Shown: piece by piece, positions 26,646 to 36,656 of the stretch
Layout: each line of letters opens with the position of its first letter
How positions within the stretch are numbered: position 1 is the stretch's first letter
NCBI RefSeq assembly: GCF_008801695.1
Contig: NZ_VZPF01000015.1
Coordinates: 1 to 64,000 of the forward strand
Direction of reading: 5' to 3'
Origin: Pantoea stewartii subsp. stewartii
GTDB lineage: Bacteria > Pseudomonadota > Gammaproteobacteria > Enterobacterales > Enterobacteriaceae
DNA: 64,000 bases
The notes under the pieces: generated by a model
What the model saw: the letters and a program-made list of their open reading frames with translations, nothing else
Database searches by the model: none
Told to the model about the DNA's origin: nothing
Translations under genes and position numbers: made by a program

Positions 26646-27161
26646 CTACTGGCTTCCGTATTCCATCGCGTTATGTTTGCCGATCAGTGAGCGCAGGGGC
26701 ACACTGCTTTTCATGACCGGGGATTTGATCACGATGTAGCTGAAGTATTTATCAATGCCGATTTGGGCATCGAGCATCTTCTCAATCACGTCCTGGTAGT
26801 GCTCAATACTGCGGGTGATAAAGCGCAGAAGGTAATCGTAACCGCCGGTAATCAGATGGCACTCCATCAGCTCATCGACGTCACGCATCGCAGCTTCAAA
26901 CCTCATAAAGTCTTCGCGGCGGTGTCCGTTAAGCGTGACTTCGGTAAAGACGGTGACGGAATCGGTAATTTTGGTGAGATTAACGTGCGCTTCATAGCCC
27001 GTGATGAATCCCGCCTGTTCCAGGCGCTTGACGCGTTGCAGGCAAGGGCTCGGGGAAAGCCCGACGGCATCGGCGAGATTAACGTTGCTGATACGGCCAT
27101 CTTTTTGTAGTTGCACCAGAATATTGATATCGATGCGATCGAGTTTCATTAAGCCGTTCAT
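26646..27161 (-). CDS. Lrp/AsnC-family transcriptional regulator
   Basis: 171 aa with an N-terminal helix-turn-helix (VNLADAVGLSPSPCLQRVKR) and a C-terminal RAM ligand domain (ITGGYDYLLRF). The start at 27161 is preferred since AGGGG lies just upstream; an alternative ATG is four codons on. It lies between the aminotransferase and the ThDP enzyme in the same orientation. Lrp-type regulators here usually respond to an amino acid and control adjacent degradation genes. Confidence 0.9.
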   Translation of the reverse strand: MNGLMKLDRIDINILVQLQKDGRISNVNLADAVGLSPSPCLQRVKRLEQAGFITGYEAHVNLTKITDSVTVFTEVTLNGHRREDFMRFEAAMRDVDELMECHLITGGYDYLLRFITRSIEHYQDVIEKMLDAQIGIDKYFSYIVIKSPVMKSSVPLRSLIGKHNAMEYGSQ

Positions 27162-27410
27162 AGCACCCCTCATTGTTTACCGCTGTACTGGACGTTCGTG
27201 ACTACCCAGAAATACGCTGTGTACTCGCGCAAAGCGCACTTTTATTACTCCTTAAAATACGCCTTTTAAAATAACAACTGCGCTACTTTTTTGTAACACA
27301 AAAAATCCCGGGCTTATCACGCTTTGCAAAAAATGCGCCAGCGTGACACCCGGTTGCGGCCTGGTGGACCGCATCCCGGGTGGCTGCCTTGTCAATGAGG
27401 GCCAGTGCAG

Positions 27411-28724
27411 TTACAAACGACCGGTCGCCCGCGCCAGCGCGATATCGAAAATATGCAGCGCCTCTTCAAGTTGCGAATCGGTGGTCACTAACGGTGCAAG
27501 GAAACGTATGGTATTGCGATGCAAGCCACATTTAATCAGCAGCAACCCTTCCTGACAGGCGCAGTCGAGGATCTTTTGCGTCAGTGCACTGTCGGGTTTG
27601 TGTGTGTCCACATCCAGAATCTCAACGGCCTGCATAAAACCTACGCCGCGCACATCGCCAATACAGGCATACTTGTCTGCCAGCTGACGCAGACGCTGAT
27701 TCAGTTGCTCACCTAACTGACAAGAACGCGCCAGCAGATTTTCCTGCTCAAAGATATCCAGTACCGCGAGGGCCGCCGCACAGGCCAGCGCGTTACCGCC
27801 ATAGGTCCCGCCCAGTCCGCCCGGCGCCGGGCTGTCCATGATCTCGGCTTTACCTACCACGCCCGAAATCGGCAACCCGCCTGCCAGACTCTTCGCCGTC
27901 GTGACCAAATCCGGTTTGATGCCAAGTTGCTGGAAGGCAAACATGGTGCCGGTACGGCCAAAGCCGCTCTGGATTTCATCACAGATCAACACAATGCCGT
28001 GCTGGGTGGTAATGCGGCGCAGGGCCTGCATAAACGCAGGACCGGCCGGTAAGAAGCCGCCATCGCCCTGCACCGGTTCAATGATAATGGCGGCCACGCG
28101 CTCCGGCAGAATCTGCACCGCAAACAGCTGCTCCAGCGCCTTCAGACAGTCGGCCTCCGTGACACCGTGCAACGGATTCGGGAACGGCAGACGATACACA
28201 TCACTCGGGAACGAACCGAAATTCTGTTTGTACGGCGCAGACATGCCGGTCAGCGTGACGCCCAGCAAGGTACGACCGTGGAAGGCACCGTCAAAAGCGA
28301 TAATGCCGGAACGTTGCGTATAAGCTCGCGCAATTTTTACGGCATTCTCGACGGCTTCTGCGCCGCTGGTGAAGAAAACACTTTTATAATGATCTTCACC
28401 GCCGACCAGCTTATTCAGGCGCTGTGCCAGTTCGATATAGCCGGGATAGGCCACAACCTGAAAACAGGCATGCGACACCAGGCCGAGCTGACGGGTCACG
28501 GCATTAACGACCGCAGGATGGTTATGACCGACGTTCAGTACGCCGATGCCGCCCACGAAATCCAAATAGCGGTTCCCTTCCACATCCCATACTTCGCTGC
28601 CTTTCGCGCGTTCGATCACCAGCGGATGTGCGGTAACGATGCCACGCGGCACATGATGTTCTCGGACATCCAGCAACAGGCTGTTATCCGAATAAGTTTG
28701 CTGTTCTGCCAGGACATTCTGCAT
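27411..28724 (-). CDS. gabT: 4-aminobutyrate-type class III aminotransferase
   Basis: 437-aa PLP enzyme of the GabT/PuuE group. Seen: FTSGAEAVENAVKIAR, FDGAFHGRTLLG, the PLP-site sequence LICDEIQSGFGRTG, the lysine motif TTAKSLAGGLPISGVVG and PGGLGGTYGGN. It transfers the amino group of GABA or a similar omega-amino acid to 2-oxoglutarate, giving succinate semialdehyde, which GabD (42229-43686) could oxidise. Similarity to PuuE is at least as strong as to GabT, so the symbol is provisional. Confidence 0.85.
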   Translation of the reverse strand: MQNVLAEQQTYSDNSLLLDVREHHVPRGIVTAHPLVIERAKGSEVWDVEGNRYLDFVGGIGVLNVGHNHPAVVNAVTRQLGLVSHACFQVVAYPGYIELAQRLNKLVGGEDHYKSVFFTSGAEAVENAVKIARAYTQRSGIIAFDGAFHGRTLLGVTLTGMSAPYKQNFGSFPSDVYRLPFPNPLHGVTEADCLKALEQLFAVQILPERVAAIIIEPVQGDGGFLPAGPAFMQALRRITTQHGIVLICDEIQSGFGRTGTMFAFQQLGIKPDLVTTAKSLAGGLPISGVVGKAEIMDSPAPGGLGGTYGGNALACAAALAVLDIFEQENLLARSCQLGEQLNQRLRQLADKYACIGDVRGVGFMQAVEILDVDTHKPDSALTQKILDCACQEGLLLIKCGLHRNTIRFLAPLVTTDSQLEEALHIFDIALARATGRL

Positions 28725-28837
28725 TTCTCTACCTCATCCACGTCGTGTTCGGTTGGCTTAAGTATCGCAATCTGTTGAGCGATGACGGTGCCGTAATTCC
28801 GCCAGTAGCGGCATTAAGTGTTAAAATCCCACAGGTT

Positions 28838-29971
28838 TCAGCAAGGAAATGTTGCCCCCAGCCCGTGGCAGGCCAGCGTGATAAATGCCCGTATTCCATG
28901 CGGTATCAACGCGTCGTTAAAGTCATAGGCCGCATGGTGCAGCGGCTTGCAGGGCGCGGAGCCGATCCACAGATAGGCGCCGGGTTTGGCCTGCAACATA
29001 AAAGCAAAATCTTCTGAGGTGAGCGCGGGCTGAGCCGCGAGGCGTGCCTGCATACCTGCGGCATGCAGGGCGGCGAGTGCCTGAGTCGCTTCCGCATCAC
29101 TGTTGATCGTGGCCGGGTAATAGCGCAGATAGTTCACCTCAGCCTGTAAGCCGTGCGCGGCCGCGATGTGTTCTGCCATCTGCCGCAGGCGTGATTCGAT
29201 GATGTCCTGCGCCGCGGGATTAAAGGTGCGCACCGTACCGGTGATGTTGGCTTCCGCAGGGATCATATTGTGGGAAAAACCGCCCTGCATGCGCGTCACG
29301 GTCAGCAGAGCCGGTTCGCAGGGATCGAGTGCCCGTGGCACCAGCGTGTTGAGCTGGACCACCAGCTCGCTCAGCGCCAGCAGCGTGTCATGGGTCAGAT
29401 GAGGCTGGGCAGCATGCCCGCCTGCGCCTTTGACGGTGATATCAAAACGGTCGGCTGCCGCCATAATCGGCCCCGGACGGGTTTGAATCACCCCAAGCGG
29501 CAGCTCTGGCCAGTTATGCAGCGCATACACGGCATCGCAGGGAAAGCGTTCAAACAGGCCATCGTCGATCATAGCCTTCGCGCCCGCCAGCCCCTCTTCT
29601 GCCGGTTGAAAGATAAAACACACCGTACCGTCAAACGCAACGTCACGCGCCAGTTTCTCCGCTGCGCCCAGCAACATGGTCGTGTGGCCATCATGACCAC
29701 AGGCATGGCTGCGGTTTTGTTGCAGGCTGGTCCAGGCGACCTCGCCTTTATCCTGCACAGGAAGCGCATCCATATCGGCACGCAACCCAATCATGCGCGA
29801 ATTTGTGCCTTTCTTCAGTATGCCCACGACGCCGGTTTTACCGATGCCACGATGCACTTCAATGCCCAGATCGTGTAAAAAGCGGGCAACAATGTCGCTG
29901 GTACGCTGCTCCTGAAATCCCAGCTCCGGGTTACGGTGCAGATCCCGGCGCAACGCCACTAAATGATCCAT
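28838..29971 (-). CDS. M20-family amidohydrolase (N-acyl amino acid hydrolase type)
   Basis: 377 aa of the HipO/amidohydrolase subfamily. Di-metal ligands are visible: LRADMDALP, HACGHDGHTTMLLGAA, the catalytic Glu in FQPAEEGLAGAK, and the late SEDFAFMLQAKPGAYLWIG. These enzymes split N-acyl amino acids, hippurate or similar amides. The start at 29971 has AGGA eight bases upstream and follows the hydroxyacid dehydrogenase stop immediately. In this cluster it may free an amine or amino acid from an acylated precursor. Confidence 0.88.
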   Translation of the reverse strand: MDHLVALRRDLHRNPELGFQEQRTSDIVARFLHDLGIEVHRGIGKTGVVGILKKGTNSRMIGLRADMDALPVQDKGEVAWTSLQQNRSHACGHDGHTTMLLGAAEKLARDVAFDGTVCFIFQPAEEGLAGAKAMIDDGLFERFPCDAVYALHNWPELPLGVIQTRPGPIMAAADRFDITVKGAGGHAAQPHLTHDTLLALSELVVQLNTLVPRALDPCEPALLTVTRMQGGFSHNMIPAEANITGTVRTFNPAAQDIIESRLRQMAEHIAAAHGLQAEVNYLRYYPATINSDAEATQALAALHAAGMQARLAAQPALTSEDFAFMLQAKPGAYLWIGSAPCKPLHHAAYDFNDALIPHGIRAFITLACHGLGATFPC

Positions 29972-29972
29972 C

Positions 29973-30899
29973 TTAATATCCTCGTGAACGATCGATAACG
30001 CCGTGCAGCGGCTCACCGCGCTGAAAACGCCGCAGGTTGGCCACCAGTGCGCTCACCGCGCTGTCGTTTTGTGTGCGACTGGCAATATGGGGCGTGAGCC
30101 AGATGGCGGGATGGGTCCAGAACGCATGACCGGCAGGGAGCGGTTCCGGCTCCGTTACGTCAATCACAGCGGCCCGTAACTGACCGCTGTCCAGCGCGGT
30201 CAGCAAATCCTGTTCGTTAAGCTGCGGTCCGCGTCCGGCCTGCACCAGCGCGGCCCCGGCGGGCAACTGGCTGAACAGTCTGGCATTGAGCAGGCCCTCT
30301 GTGCTGGGCGTCAGTGGTAACAGGCACACCAGAATGTCGCTGCGAGCCAGAAACGCGGGCAGCTGCGCGTCACCGTGCCAGCAGACTGCGCCAGGTATCT
30401 GATGGGGCGTCCGGCTCCAGCCGCCGCAGTCAAAGCCTAATGTCTGAAGCTGGGTCAGTGCGGCGCGCCCCAGTTCGCCGAGTCCCATGATCCCTACGCG
30501 CCGTTCGCTGGCGGGCATGGCTGAATGCGCCTGCCACTGCTGCGCACGCTGTTGCTGGAAATAGCGCGGCATATCGCGATGCAGTCCCAGCACGGCGAAG
30601 GTAATGTATTCCACCATGCCCTGCGTCAGCCCGGGTTCAATCATCCTCACTAACGGCAGGTGCGCAGGAAGCGCGGACAGATCGAACTGTTCCGCCCCGG
30701 CACCGACAGAAAACAGAATTTTCAGGTTGGGAAACCGGCGGGTCACATCGTCCGGCGGCACCCAGGCGATCACCGCCTCCACCTGCTCCGGCTCACCCGT
30801 TTCGGGCCAGAGATGTAAGTGGATATCCGGCGCATGCGCCGCCAGCCAGCGCTGCCAGTAAAGGCCACGCTGGGGCTCCGATTTGTACACGATATGCAT
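29973..30899 (-). CDS. D-isomer-specific 2-hydroxyacid dehydrogenase (GhrA-like)
   Basis: 308 aa. The Rossmann motif GIMGLGELGRAAL lies near residue 137, catalytic residues in GRGPQLNEQDLL (Arg region), DVTEPEPLP (Glu) and TPHIASRTQ (His). The size and the missing N-terminal glycine-rich block resemble GhrA (glyoxylate/hydroxypyruvate reductase). The start at 30899 overlaps the acetyltransferase stop (TGATG), so the two are translated together. Confidence 0.88.
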   Translation of the reverse strand: MHIVYKSEPQRGLYWQRWLAAHAPDIHLHLWPETGEPEQVEAVIAWVPPDDVTRRFPNLKILFSVGAGAEQFDLSALPAHLPLVRMIEPGLTQGMVEYITFAVLGLHRDMPRYFQQQRAQQWQAHSAMPASERRVGIMGLGELGRAALTQLQTLGFDCGGWSRTPHQIPGAVCWHGDAQLPAFLARSDILVCLLPLTPSTEGLLNARLFSQLPAGAALVQAGRGPQLNEQDLLTALDSGQLRAAVIDVTEPEPLPAGHAFWTHPAIWLTPHIASRTQNDSAVSALVANLRRFQRGEPLHGVIDRSRGY

Positions 30900-31741
30900 C
30901 AGGCCATCGCCTGGGTCATTAAGCCAAACGCCTGCATGCCCTGTGGTGCCCACACCTGGCCACGTACCATGGTGACCGGGGCATCCACATTGGCCAGTCC
31001 AAGACTTTCAAGCCAACTGGCCATCGGCAGCGCGGCGTCGGTGTCCATGCGCAGATATTCCCCTTTCAGGCCCTGCATTAACGCGGCGGTCAGTGCCTGT
31101 GCCACCGGTAAACTGTCCGCGATCACCGGACCAATCACCCAGCCGCGGCCAAAACGGCGCAGGCTGGCAAACCCGCGCGCCTGTTGTGCGTCGTCCTGCA
31201 AAATAACGGTCTGGTTATCGTTAATAAGATGCGCAATAAGTTCAGGGCGGTACAGCCCATGCGCCGCCTGGTCCATCTTCACCAGCCTGTCCTGGTCTTC
31301 GGCGGTTGCGGCAGACAGAGTTAACCCCGCCGGGATGGGCACGGCCGGCACGCTGCTCAGGGACGGCGTTTGGTACTGCAGGATGTTGCCGCAGGCCACA
31401 AAACCCAGTTTCTCGTAGAGGCCCTTGCCCATGTCGGTGGCGTGCAGACGTACGTTATAGCCGGGGACTTTTTCCAGCAGCGCCAGCATCAGCTGCTTGC
31501 CCAGTCCCCGGCCCTGATGCTGATTGGCCACAATGACCAGGCCAATGGTGGCGGCCTCGTCACCCCAGCGCCACAGAATCGCGCTGCCGATGACCTCGCC
31601 CTGCTCTTCAATCACTACGCCTTCGCCAAGCTGGATGCCGATCGCCCAGTCCTCGCGACGGTGCGGCCAGTTAAGTGCCTGGCTCATGGCGTGAACCTGC
31701 GGGATATCGTCTGAGGTCATGGTACGAATATGAAATGTCAT
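30899..31741 (-). CDS. GNAT-family N-acetyltransferase with two GNAT-like halves
   Basis: 280 aa. The first half has a clear acetyl-CoA motif, VANQHQGRGLGKQLM, and YEKLGFV; the second half (from about 140) is a degenerate GNAT-like domain, as in many bacterial proteins of this length. It lies between an FAD amine oxidase and a 2-hydroxyacid dehydrogenase with 10-bp or overlapping junctions. It could acetylate a pathway amine; no substrate is known. Confidence 0.85.
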   Translation of the reverse strand: MTFHIRTMTSDDIPQVHAMSQALNWPHRREDWAIGIQLGEGVVIEEQGEVIGSAILWRWGDEAATIGLVIVANQHQGRGLGKQLMLALLEKVPGYNVRLHATDMGKGLYEKLGFVACGNILQYQTPSLSSVPAVPIPAGLTLSAATAEDQDRLVKMDQAAHGLYRPELIAHLINDNQTVILQDDAQQARGFASLRRFGRGWVIGPVIADSLPVAQALTAALMQGLKGEYLRMDTDAALPMASWLESLGLANVDAPVTMVRGQVWAPQGMQAFGLMTQAMA

Positions 31742-31751
31742 TTTGCTTTCC

Positions 31752-33083
31752 TTACATCATGCCAGGTGCATCAAGTGCGCTGCCGTCAGTGAAACGGCTG
31801 TAGCGATAAGGTGTCGGATCGACAACCGGCGTGGCGTCAGTTGCCAGCTCGGCGGCAAGGCGGCCCGCACCGGGGCCAATGCCAAAACCGTGGGCGCTGA
31901 AGCCCGCCGACAGCACCAGACCGGGCAGTTTTGCCACGGTGGAAATGACCGGAATCGCATCCGGGGTGCTGTCAATCATGCCGCCCCAGGCCTGGGCAAC
32001 CTTCAGGTTGGCCAGGGCAGGAAACTCCCGGCGCATCGCTGCCAGGCCGTTTTCCACCACCGAGCGATCGGCGGCCGGATCGAGAATACGCATACGCTCA
32101 AACGGCGAAACGCTATCCAGATCCCAGCGGCCCATGGCTTCAGGCCCATGGAAAAACGGTTTAATCCCCAGGTTCAGGGTAAGGTTTTTACGACGACTTT
32201 TGAATGTGGGATAAAACTGCTTCAGATAACGCAGACCCTGCGCGCCGGGCTCCAGTCTGCCGCGACCGGAGACGGAAACCGTATAGCTGCCGTCCAGTTG
32301 TGGGCGACAGGCGAAACGTTCGGTATAAAACGGCACGGTAATGGCCTGCCGAATGGGCTGGGTGCGAAACGCGGTGCCAATCACGTTGCCAAGCGGCAGA
32401 TCGAGACCGTGACGACGGCAAAACATTGAGGTCCATGCCCCGGCAGCACAGATAACACGGCTGGTCTTGATCAGGCCGCGTTCCGTAACGACGCCGCTGA
32501 CACGGCCCGCCGTGATATCCAGCCCGCGCACGGCACACTGCTGAAAAACCTGCGCTCCGTTTTTCTGCGCCCCTATGACAATGCCGGGGGCGGCGAGTCG
32601 CGGCTCAGCAGCACCGTCCGTAGGCGCTGATACGCCGCCCAGCCAGTCAGTGGCACTGCCCGGCGTCATCGCTTTAGCCTGCCGGGCATTCAGAATATCG
32701 CTGCGCACGCCGTACTGCTTCGCCATCTGCCCCCACTTATCCCAGGCGGCAATATCCGCTTCATTGCGGGTGGCATACACCAGGCCGCTGCGGCGAAACC
32801 CCAGCTCTTCCCCGGTTTCCTGACTCAGTTGTTCCCAGCCGCGCAGGGCTTCAATCACCAGTGGCAGTTCACGCTCGTCGCGATTCTGCTGGCGGCACCA
32901 GCCCCAGTTGCGGCTGGACTGTTCGGCCCCGACCAGGCCTTTTTCTATCAGCACCACTTTCAGGCCCTGCTTTGCCAGATACCAGGTTGCGGCTGCACCG
33001 GCGATACCGGCACCTATCACCACCACATCAGCAGCATCCGGGAAATCCGGGCTGTCCTGTACATATCGAATCGGTGCGGGCAT
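31752..33083 (-). CDS. FAD-dependent amino acid/amine oxidoreductase (DadA/DAO type)
   Basis: 443 aa. The N-terminal dinucleotide motif is VVVIGAGIAGAAATWYLAKQ and the C-terminal block AGFSAHGFGIGPGAGRL closes the FAD site. The DAO superfamily oxidises D-amino acids, N-methyl amino acids or amines. The start at 33083 has only a weak GAGG ten bases upstream. Same operon direction as the transporter upstream. Substrate unknown. Confidence 0.87.
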   Translation of the reverse strand: MPAPIRYVQDSPDFPDAADVVVIGAGIAGAAATWYLAKQGLKVVLIEKGLVGAEQSSRNWGWCRQQNRDERELPLVIEALRGWEQLSQETGEELGFRRSGLVYATRNEADIAAWDKWGQMAKQYGVRSDILNARQAKAMTPGSATDWLGGVSAPTDGAAEPRLAAPGIVIGAQKNGAQVFQQCAVRGLDITAGRVSGVVTERGLIKTSRVICAAGAWTSMFCRRHGLDLPLGNVIGTAFRTQPIRQAITVPFYTERFACRPQLDGSYTVSVSGRGRLEPGAQGLRYLKQFYPTFKSRRKNLTLNLGIKPFFHGPEAMGRWDLDSVSPFERMRILDPAADRSVVENGLAAMRREFPALANLKVAQAWGGMIDSTPDAIPVISTVAKLPGLVLSAGFSAHGFGIGPGAGRLAAELATDATPVVDPTPYRYSRFTDGSALDAPGMM

Positions 33084-33166
33084 GTCGTCACAACCTCGTC
33101 GTGTGTTGGGGCAACATGGCAATGGCGTGCTGCCCTGCCCCGGAATAGGGGGCGCTTGTTTACCGG

Positions 33167-34831
33167 TTATTCGGCTTTCAGGATCTCTTCGTGCTCGTCG
33201 AGCCAGCCCTGACGGAGTTCAGGCACGGCACGTTTCAGGCGTTCAAAATAGAGCTCGCGGGTCGGCTGCTCGTAATTTTCCCGCGCCAGTTGGGTGACGA
33301 TAGCGCCATTGCGCATGACGACGATCTCATCGCACACCGCTCTGACGGCGTGCATATCGTGGCTGATAAAGATGACAGACAGCCCCAGTTCACGGCGCAG
33401 CTCACTAATCAGATCCAGTACCGCCGAGGCCACCACGGTATCGAGCGCCGAGGTTACCTCATCGCACAGAATGACATCCGGCTCTGCCGCCAGCGCGCGC
33501 GCCAGGTTCACGCGCTGCTTTTGTCCACTGGACAGCGACCAGGGACGGCGCGAGAGCACGGTACGTGGCAGCCTGACCAAATCCAGCAGTTGATACAGCC
33601 GGTTCTGCCGGGCGATGCCGCTCAGCCCATGAAACAGCGTCAGCGGGCGTGACAGAATTTGTTCCACACTGTGTGCAGGATTGAGCGCCGTATCCGCCAT
33701 CTGGAAAACATACTGAATACGACGCAGTTCGTTATCCGTGCGCTTTTGCATCTGACCGGCCACCATGTGACCGTTAAACAGGATTTGCTCCTGACAGGCC
33801 GGGTTCAGGCCGGCGATAGCATGAGCCAGCGTGGTTTTGCCCGAGCCGGACTCACCGATAATGCCGATGGCCTGGCCTTTCCAGAGCGTAAGATTGATGT
33901 TTTCCAGAATGCGCACTTTGGGCAAACCATCACTGCCTTTGGGTCCGTAACCCGCAGACAGGTCGCGTACTTCCAGCAGCGGCAGCTCATTCGCCTTTGC
34001 CGGGCACCAGTTGCTGGGGCGTTCTTTCTGTTGCGCCGCCGCCATCAGCAGGCGCGTATAGTCCGACTGCGGTGCGCCTATCAGATGGGCCGTGGTGCCG
34101 TATTCGGCAATTTTTCCCTGCAGCAAAACCAGAATACGGTCGGCCATTTGTGCAACGACGGCCAGATCGTGGCTGACATAAATCGCCGTCACGCCACGTT
34201 GTTTGACCACGCGGCGGAAGGCTTTGAGCACTTCGACCTGCGTGGTGACATCCAGCGCGGTAGTAGGCTCATCAAGAATCACCACCTCCGGATCGCTAAT
34301 CAGCGCCATGGCCGTCATTAAGCGCTGTAGCTGTCCGCCTGAAACCTGATGCGGAAAGCGATCGCCAATGGTGTCCGGATTCGGCAGCGCCAGCTCCCGA
34401 AACAGGCCCAGCGCTTTGGCTTTTGCCGCCTTGCGCGTCATCGTGCCGTGAATCACCACTGGCTCGATCACCTGGTCGATAATTTTCATGCCGGGGTTAA
34501 ACGAGGCCGCCGCACTTTGCGCAATGTAGGCGACCTTATTTCCGCGGAAAAAGCGAAGTTCGGCAGGCGTCAGTGCCATGACGTTGGTGCCCGCGACGTG
34601 GATATTTCCCTCGGCGATCTTACAACCGTGGCGGGCATAGCCCATCAGCGCCATTGCGATGGTGGTTTTCCCCGAGCCGGATTCACCAATCAGCGCCAGG
34701 ACTTCCCCCTTCTGCACGGTGAAGCGAATATCGGAGACGATATCCAGCTCATCGCCATTGTCGTTGTGCGCCGTTACGCGCAGCTTATCCACCGAAATCA
34801 CAGGCATCGCCGTATGTGGTGTCACGTTCAT
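33167..34831 (-). CDS. fused dipeptide/oligopeptide-type ABC ATPase (DppD-DppF in one chain)
   Basis: 554 aa with two complete ATPase domains: Walker [12 protein letters not shown] and [11 protein letters not shown]; signatures VSGGQLQRLMTA and LSSGQKQRVNLA; Walker B VVILDEPTTALD and VILCDEVTSALD. This fused form is known in YejF/GsiA-type transporters. The start overlaps the preceding permease by four bases. It powers uptake through the two permeases that follow at higher coordinates. Confidence 0.93.
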   Translation of the reverse strand: MNVTPHTAMPVISVDKLRVTAHNDNGDELDIVSDIRFTVQKGEVLALIGESGSGKTTIAMALMGYARHGCKIAEGNIHVAGTNVMALTPAELRFFRGNKVAYIAQSAAASFNPGMKIIDQVIEPVVIHGTMTRKAAKAKALGLFRELALPNPDTIGDRFPHQVSGGQLQRLMTAMALISDPEVVILDEPTTALDVTTQVEVLKAFRRVVKQRGVTAIYVSHDLAVVAQMADRILVLLQGKIAEYGTTAHLIGAPQSDYTRLLMAAAQQKERPSNWCPAKANELPLLEVRDLSAGYGPKGSDGLPKVRILENINLTLWKGQAIGIIGESGSGKTTLAHAIAGLNPACQEQILFNGHMVAGQMQKRTDNELRRIQYVFQMADTALNPAHSVEQILSRPLTLFHGLSGIARQNRLYQLLDLVRLPRTVLSRRPWSLSSGQKQRVNLARALAAEPDVILCDEVTSALDTVVASAVLDLISELRRELGLSVIFISHDMHAVRAVCDEIVVMRNGAIVTQLARENYEQPTRELYFERLKRAVPELRQGWLDEHEEILKAE

Positions 34832-35676
34832 GCCCCCTCCTTTGCCAGCGTCAGCGGACGCATGCTTTGCAGACTGTCAATAAACAGGTTTACGGCGATA
34901 GTAAGACTGGCAATCGCCAGGGCGGGCATCAACACCGCCGGCGAACCGTCAAACAGCCCCTGAATATTTTCGCGGACTAAGGTGCCCCAGTCGGCATACG
35001 GCGGCTGGACGCCCAACCCCAGGAAGCTCAGGCCGCTCAGCAGCAGGACGATGTACACAAAGCGCAGACCAAAATCGGCCAGCACCGGATGAACCATGTT
35101 CGGCAGAATATCGTGGATGGCGATGTACCAGCGGCTTTCGCCCCGCAGCCGGGAGGCGCGGACGTAATCCATATTGCGCAAACTACTGGCCAGCGCAAAC
35201 GCAATGCGGAAGGCGCCCGGCCAGTAGGTGAACACCGCCGTGATCAGCAGCATCGGCAGTGAAGAACCAAATACCGCCACAATCATCAGCGCCAGAATTT
35301 TACCCGGCAGCACCAGCATCGCGTCGTTAATGCGACCCAAGAGCTCCTCCAGCCAGCGTCCGGTGACCGCCGCGATTAAGGCCAGCATCGTCCCAATCAG
35401 GCTGGCCAGAATGGCCGCGCCGAGTGCCAGGCCCAGCGAGAATTTCGCGCCGTACATAATGCGCGTGAGCATATCCCGCCCCAGATAATCGGTGCCCAAC
35501 AGGTTTTCGGGGGTGAATCCGCCCATCAGCGGCCCGGAACCAATATCGTCGAGGCTGTGCGGTGCCCACCAGGTGCCAAACAGCGCGATGACCAGCCAGA
35601 ACAGGGTCACGATCAGGCCCAAGCGACCTGATAACGACAGTGACTGAAAAATGCGCCAGGGAAGCAGAAGTTTCAT
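34828..35676 (-). CDS. dipeptide-type ABC transporter permease (DppC-like)
   Basis: 282 aa with about six membrane segments. The family loop YVRASRLRGESRWYIAIHDI contacts the ATPase and the LLGTDYLGRDMLTRIMYG motif is typical of DppC/OppC. The start at 35676 (MKLLLP) follows GGAGG by five bases and overlaps the partner permease stop (TGATG). Confidence 0.93.
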   Translation of the reverse strand: MKLLLPWRIFQSLSLSGRLGLIVTLFWLVIALFGTWWAPHSLDDIGSGPLMGGFTPENLLGTDYLGRDMLTRIMYGAKFSLGLALGAAILASLIGTMLALIAAVTGRWLEELLGRINDAMLVLPGKILALMIVAVFGSSLPMLLITAVFTYWPGAFRIAFALASSLRNMDYVRASRLRGESRWYIAIHDILPNMVHPVLADFGLRFVYIVLLLSGLSFLGLGVQPPYADWGTLVRENIQGLFDGSPAVLMPALAIASLTIAVNLFIDSLQSMRPLTLAKEGA

Positions 35677-36629
35677 CAGCTCCTCCATTTCGGGTTAAAG
35701 GCGATAGTGACAATATCCGCAGCCAGCAGCAGCAACAGATAACAGCCGGCAAACAGCATGACGCAGAGCTGCACGACGGGCAGATCGCGGTTACTGACCG
35801 CATCCACCATCTGGCTGGCCAGACCGGGATAGCTGAAGATGGTTTCAATGATGATGACGCCACCAAACAGATAAGAAAGGCTGAGGGAAATCGCGTTTGC
35901 AATCGGGCCAACGGCGTTAGGTAAGGCATGACGCAACACGGCGCGCATCGGGGAAACGCCTTTCAGCAACGCCATTTCCAGATACGGGCTGTCGAGCTGG
36001 TTAATGATGGCCGCACGCGTCATGCGCGCCATCTGGGCGACCAGGCCGCAACATAGCGTGATGACCGGCAATGCATAGGCTTTTATATAGCTAGCGAAAT
36101 CCATGTTGGGACTGCCCAGTGACATAGCCGAGACCCAGTGCAGCTTCACGGCGAAGATCAGCACCGCTACGGTCGCCACCAGAAATTCCGGTACGGCTAC
36201 CGTGGCCATAGTGCCAATCACCAGCGCGCGATCCAGCTTCGAGCCGCGGTTCATCGCGGCGGCAATACCGATAATCAGCGCAAGCGGCACGCAGATGGCG
36301 GTGGTGGTCGCCGCCAGTTCAAACGTGGCCGGAAGCCGCTGTGCCACCAACTGTGCCACCGGCAGAGGACTGGCAAATGAGGTGCCAAAATTCCCTGTCA
36401 GCATGCCGCCGAGCCAGGTGAAATAGCGCACCAGCAGCGGCTGATCTAAGCCCAGTTGCTGACGCAGGGCCGCCACGGTTTCGGGTGTGGCGTTTTGCCC
36501 CAGGATCATTTGCGCCGCATCGCCAGGCAGCAGGCTGGTGATAAAGAACACCACCGCTGAGACGATAAGCAAGGTCAGGATGCCGGCGCCAATGCGCCGG
36601 GCAATCAGGAACATCATGTATCGGTTCAT
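35676..36629 (-). CDS. dipeptide-type ABC transporter permease (DppB-like)
   Basis: 317 aa with an N-terminal membrane helix (residues 8-30) and the DppB/OppB segments FFITSLLPGDAAQMILGQ and TRAAIINQLDSPYLEMALLKG. It pairs with the DppC-like subunit. It lies 27 bp after the binding-protein gene, in the same operon. Confidence 0.93.
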   Translation of the reverse strand: MNRYMMFLIARRIGAGILTLLIVSAVVFFITSLLPGDAAQMILGQNATPETVAALRQQLGLDQPLLVRYFTWLGGMLTGNFGTSFASPLPVAQLVAQRLPATFELAATTTAICVPLALIIGIAAAMNRGSKLDRALVIGTMATVAVPEFLVATVAVLIFAVKLHWVSAMSLGSPNMDFASYIKAYALPVITLCCGLVAQMARMTRAAIINQLDSPYLEMALLKGVSPMRAVLRHALPNAVGPIANAISLSLSYLFGGVIIIETIFSYPGLASQMVDAVSNRDLPVVQLCVMLFAGCYLLLLLAADIVTIAFNPKWRS

Positions 36630-36656
36630 CGGCGAACTCCTCTTACAGACGCGTGA

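Noticed and set aside
27162..27410. Terminator after the gabT-like gene
   Set aside because: Several overlapping GC-rich dyads and T-runs are present but no single clean stem-plus-U-tract could be chosen.
28789..28804. Possible sigma-54 promoter TGGCGGAATTACGGCA (minus) ahead of the gabT-like gene
   Set aside because: GG/GC spacing fits but the -12 element is CGGCA rather than TTGCA and no NtrC site is nearby; too weak to list as a feature.
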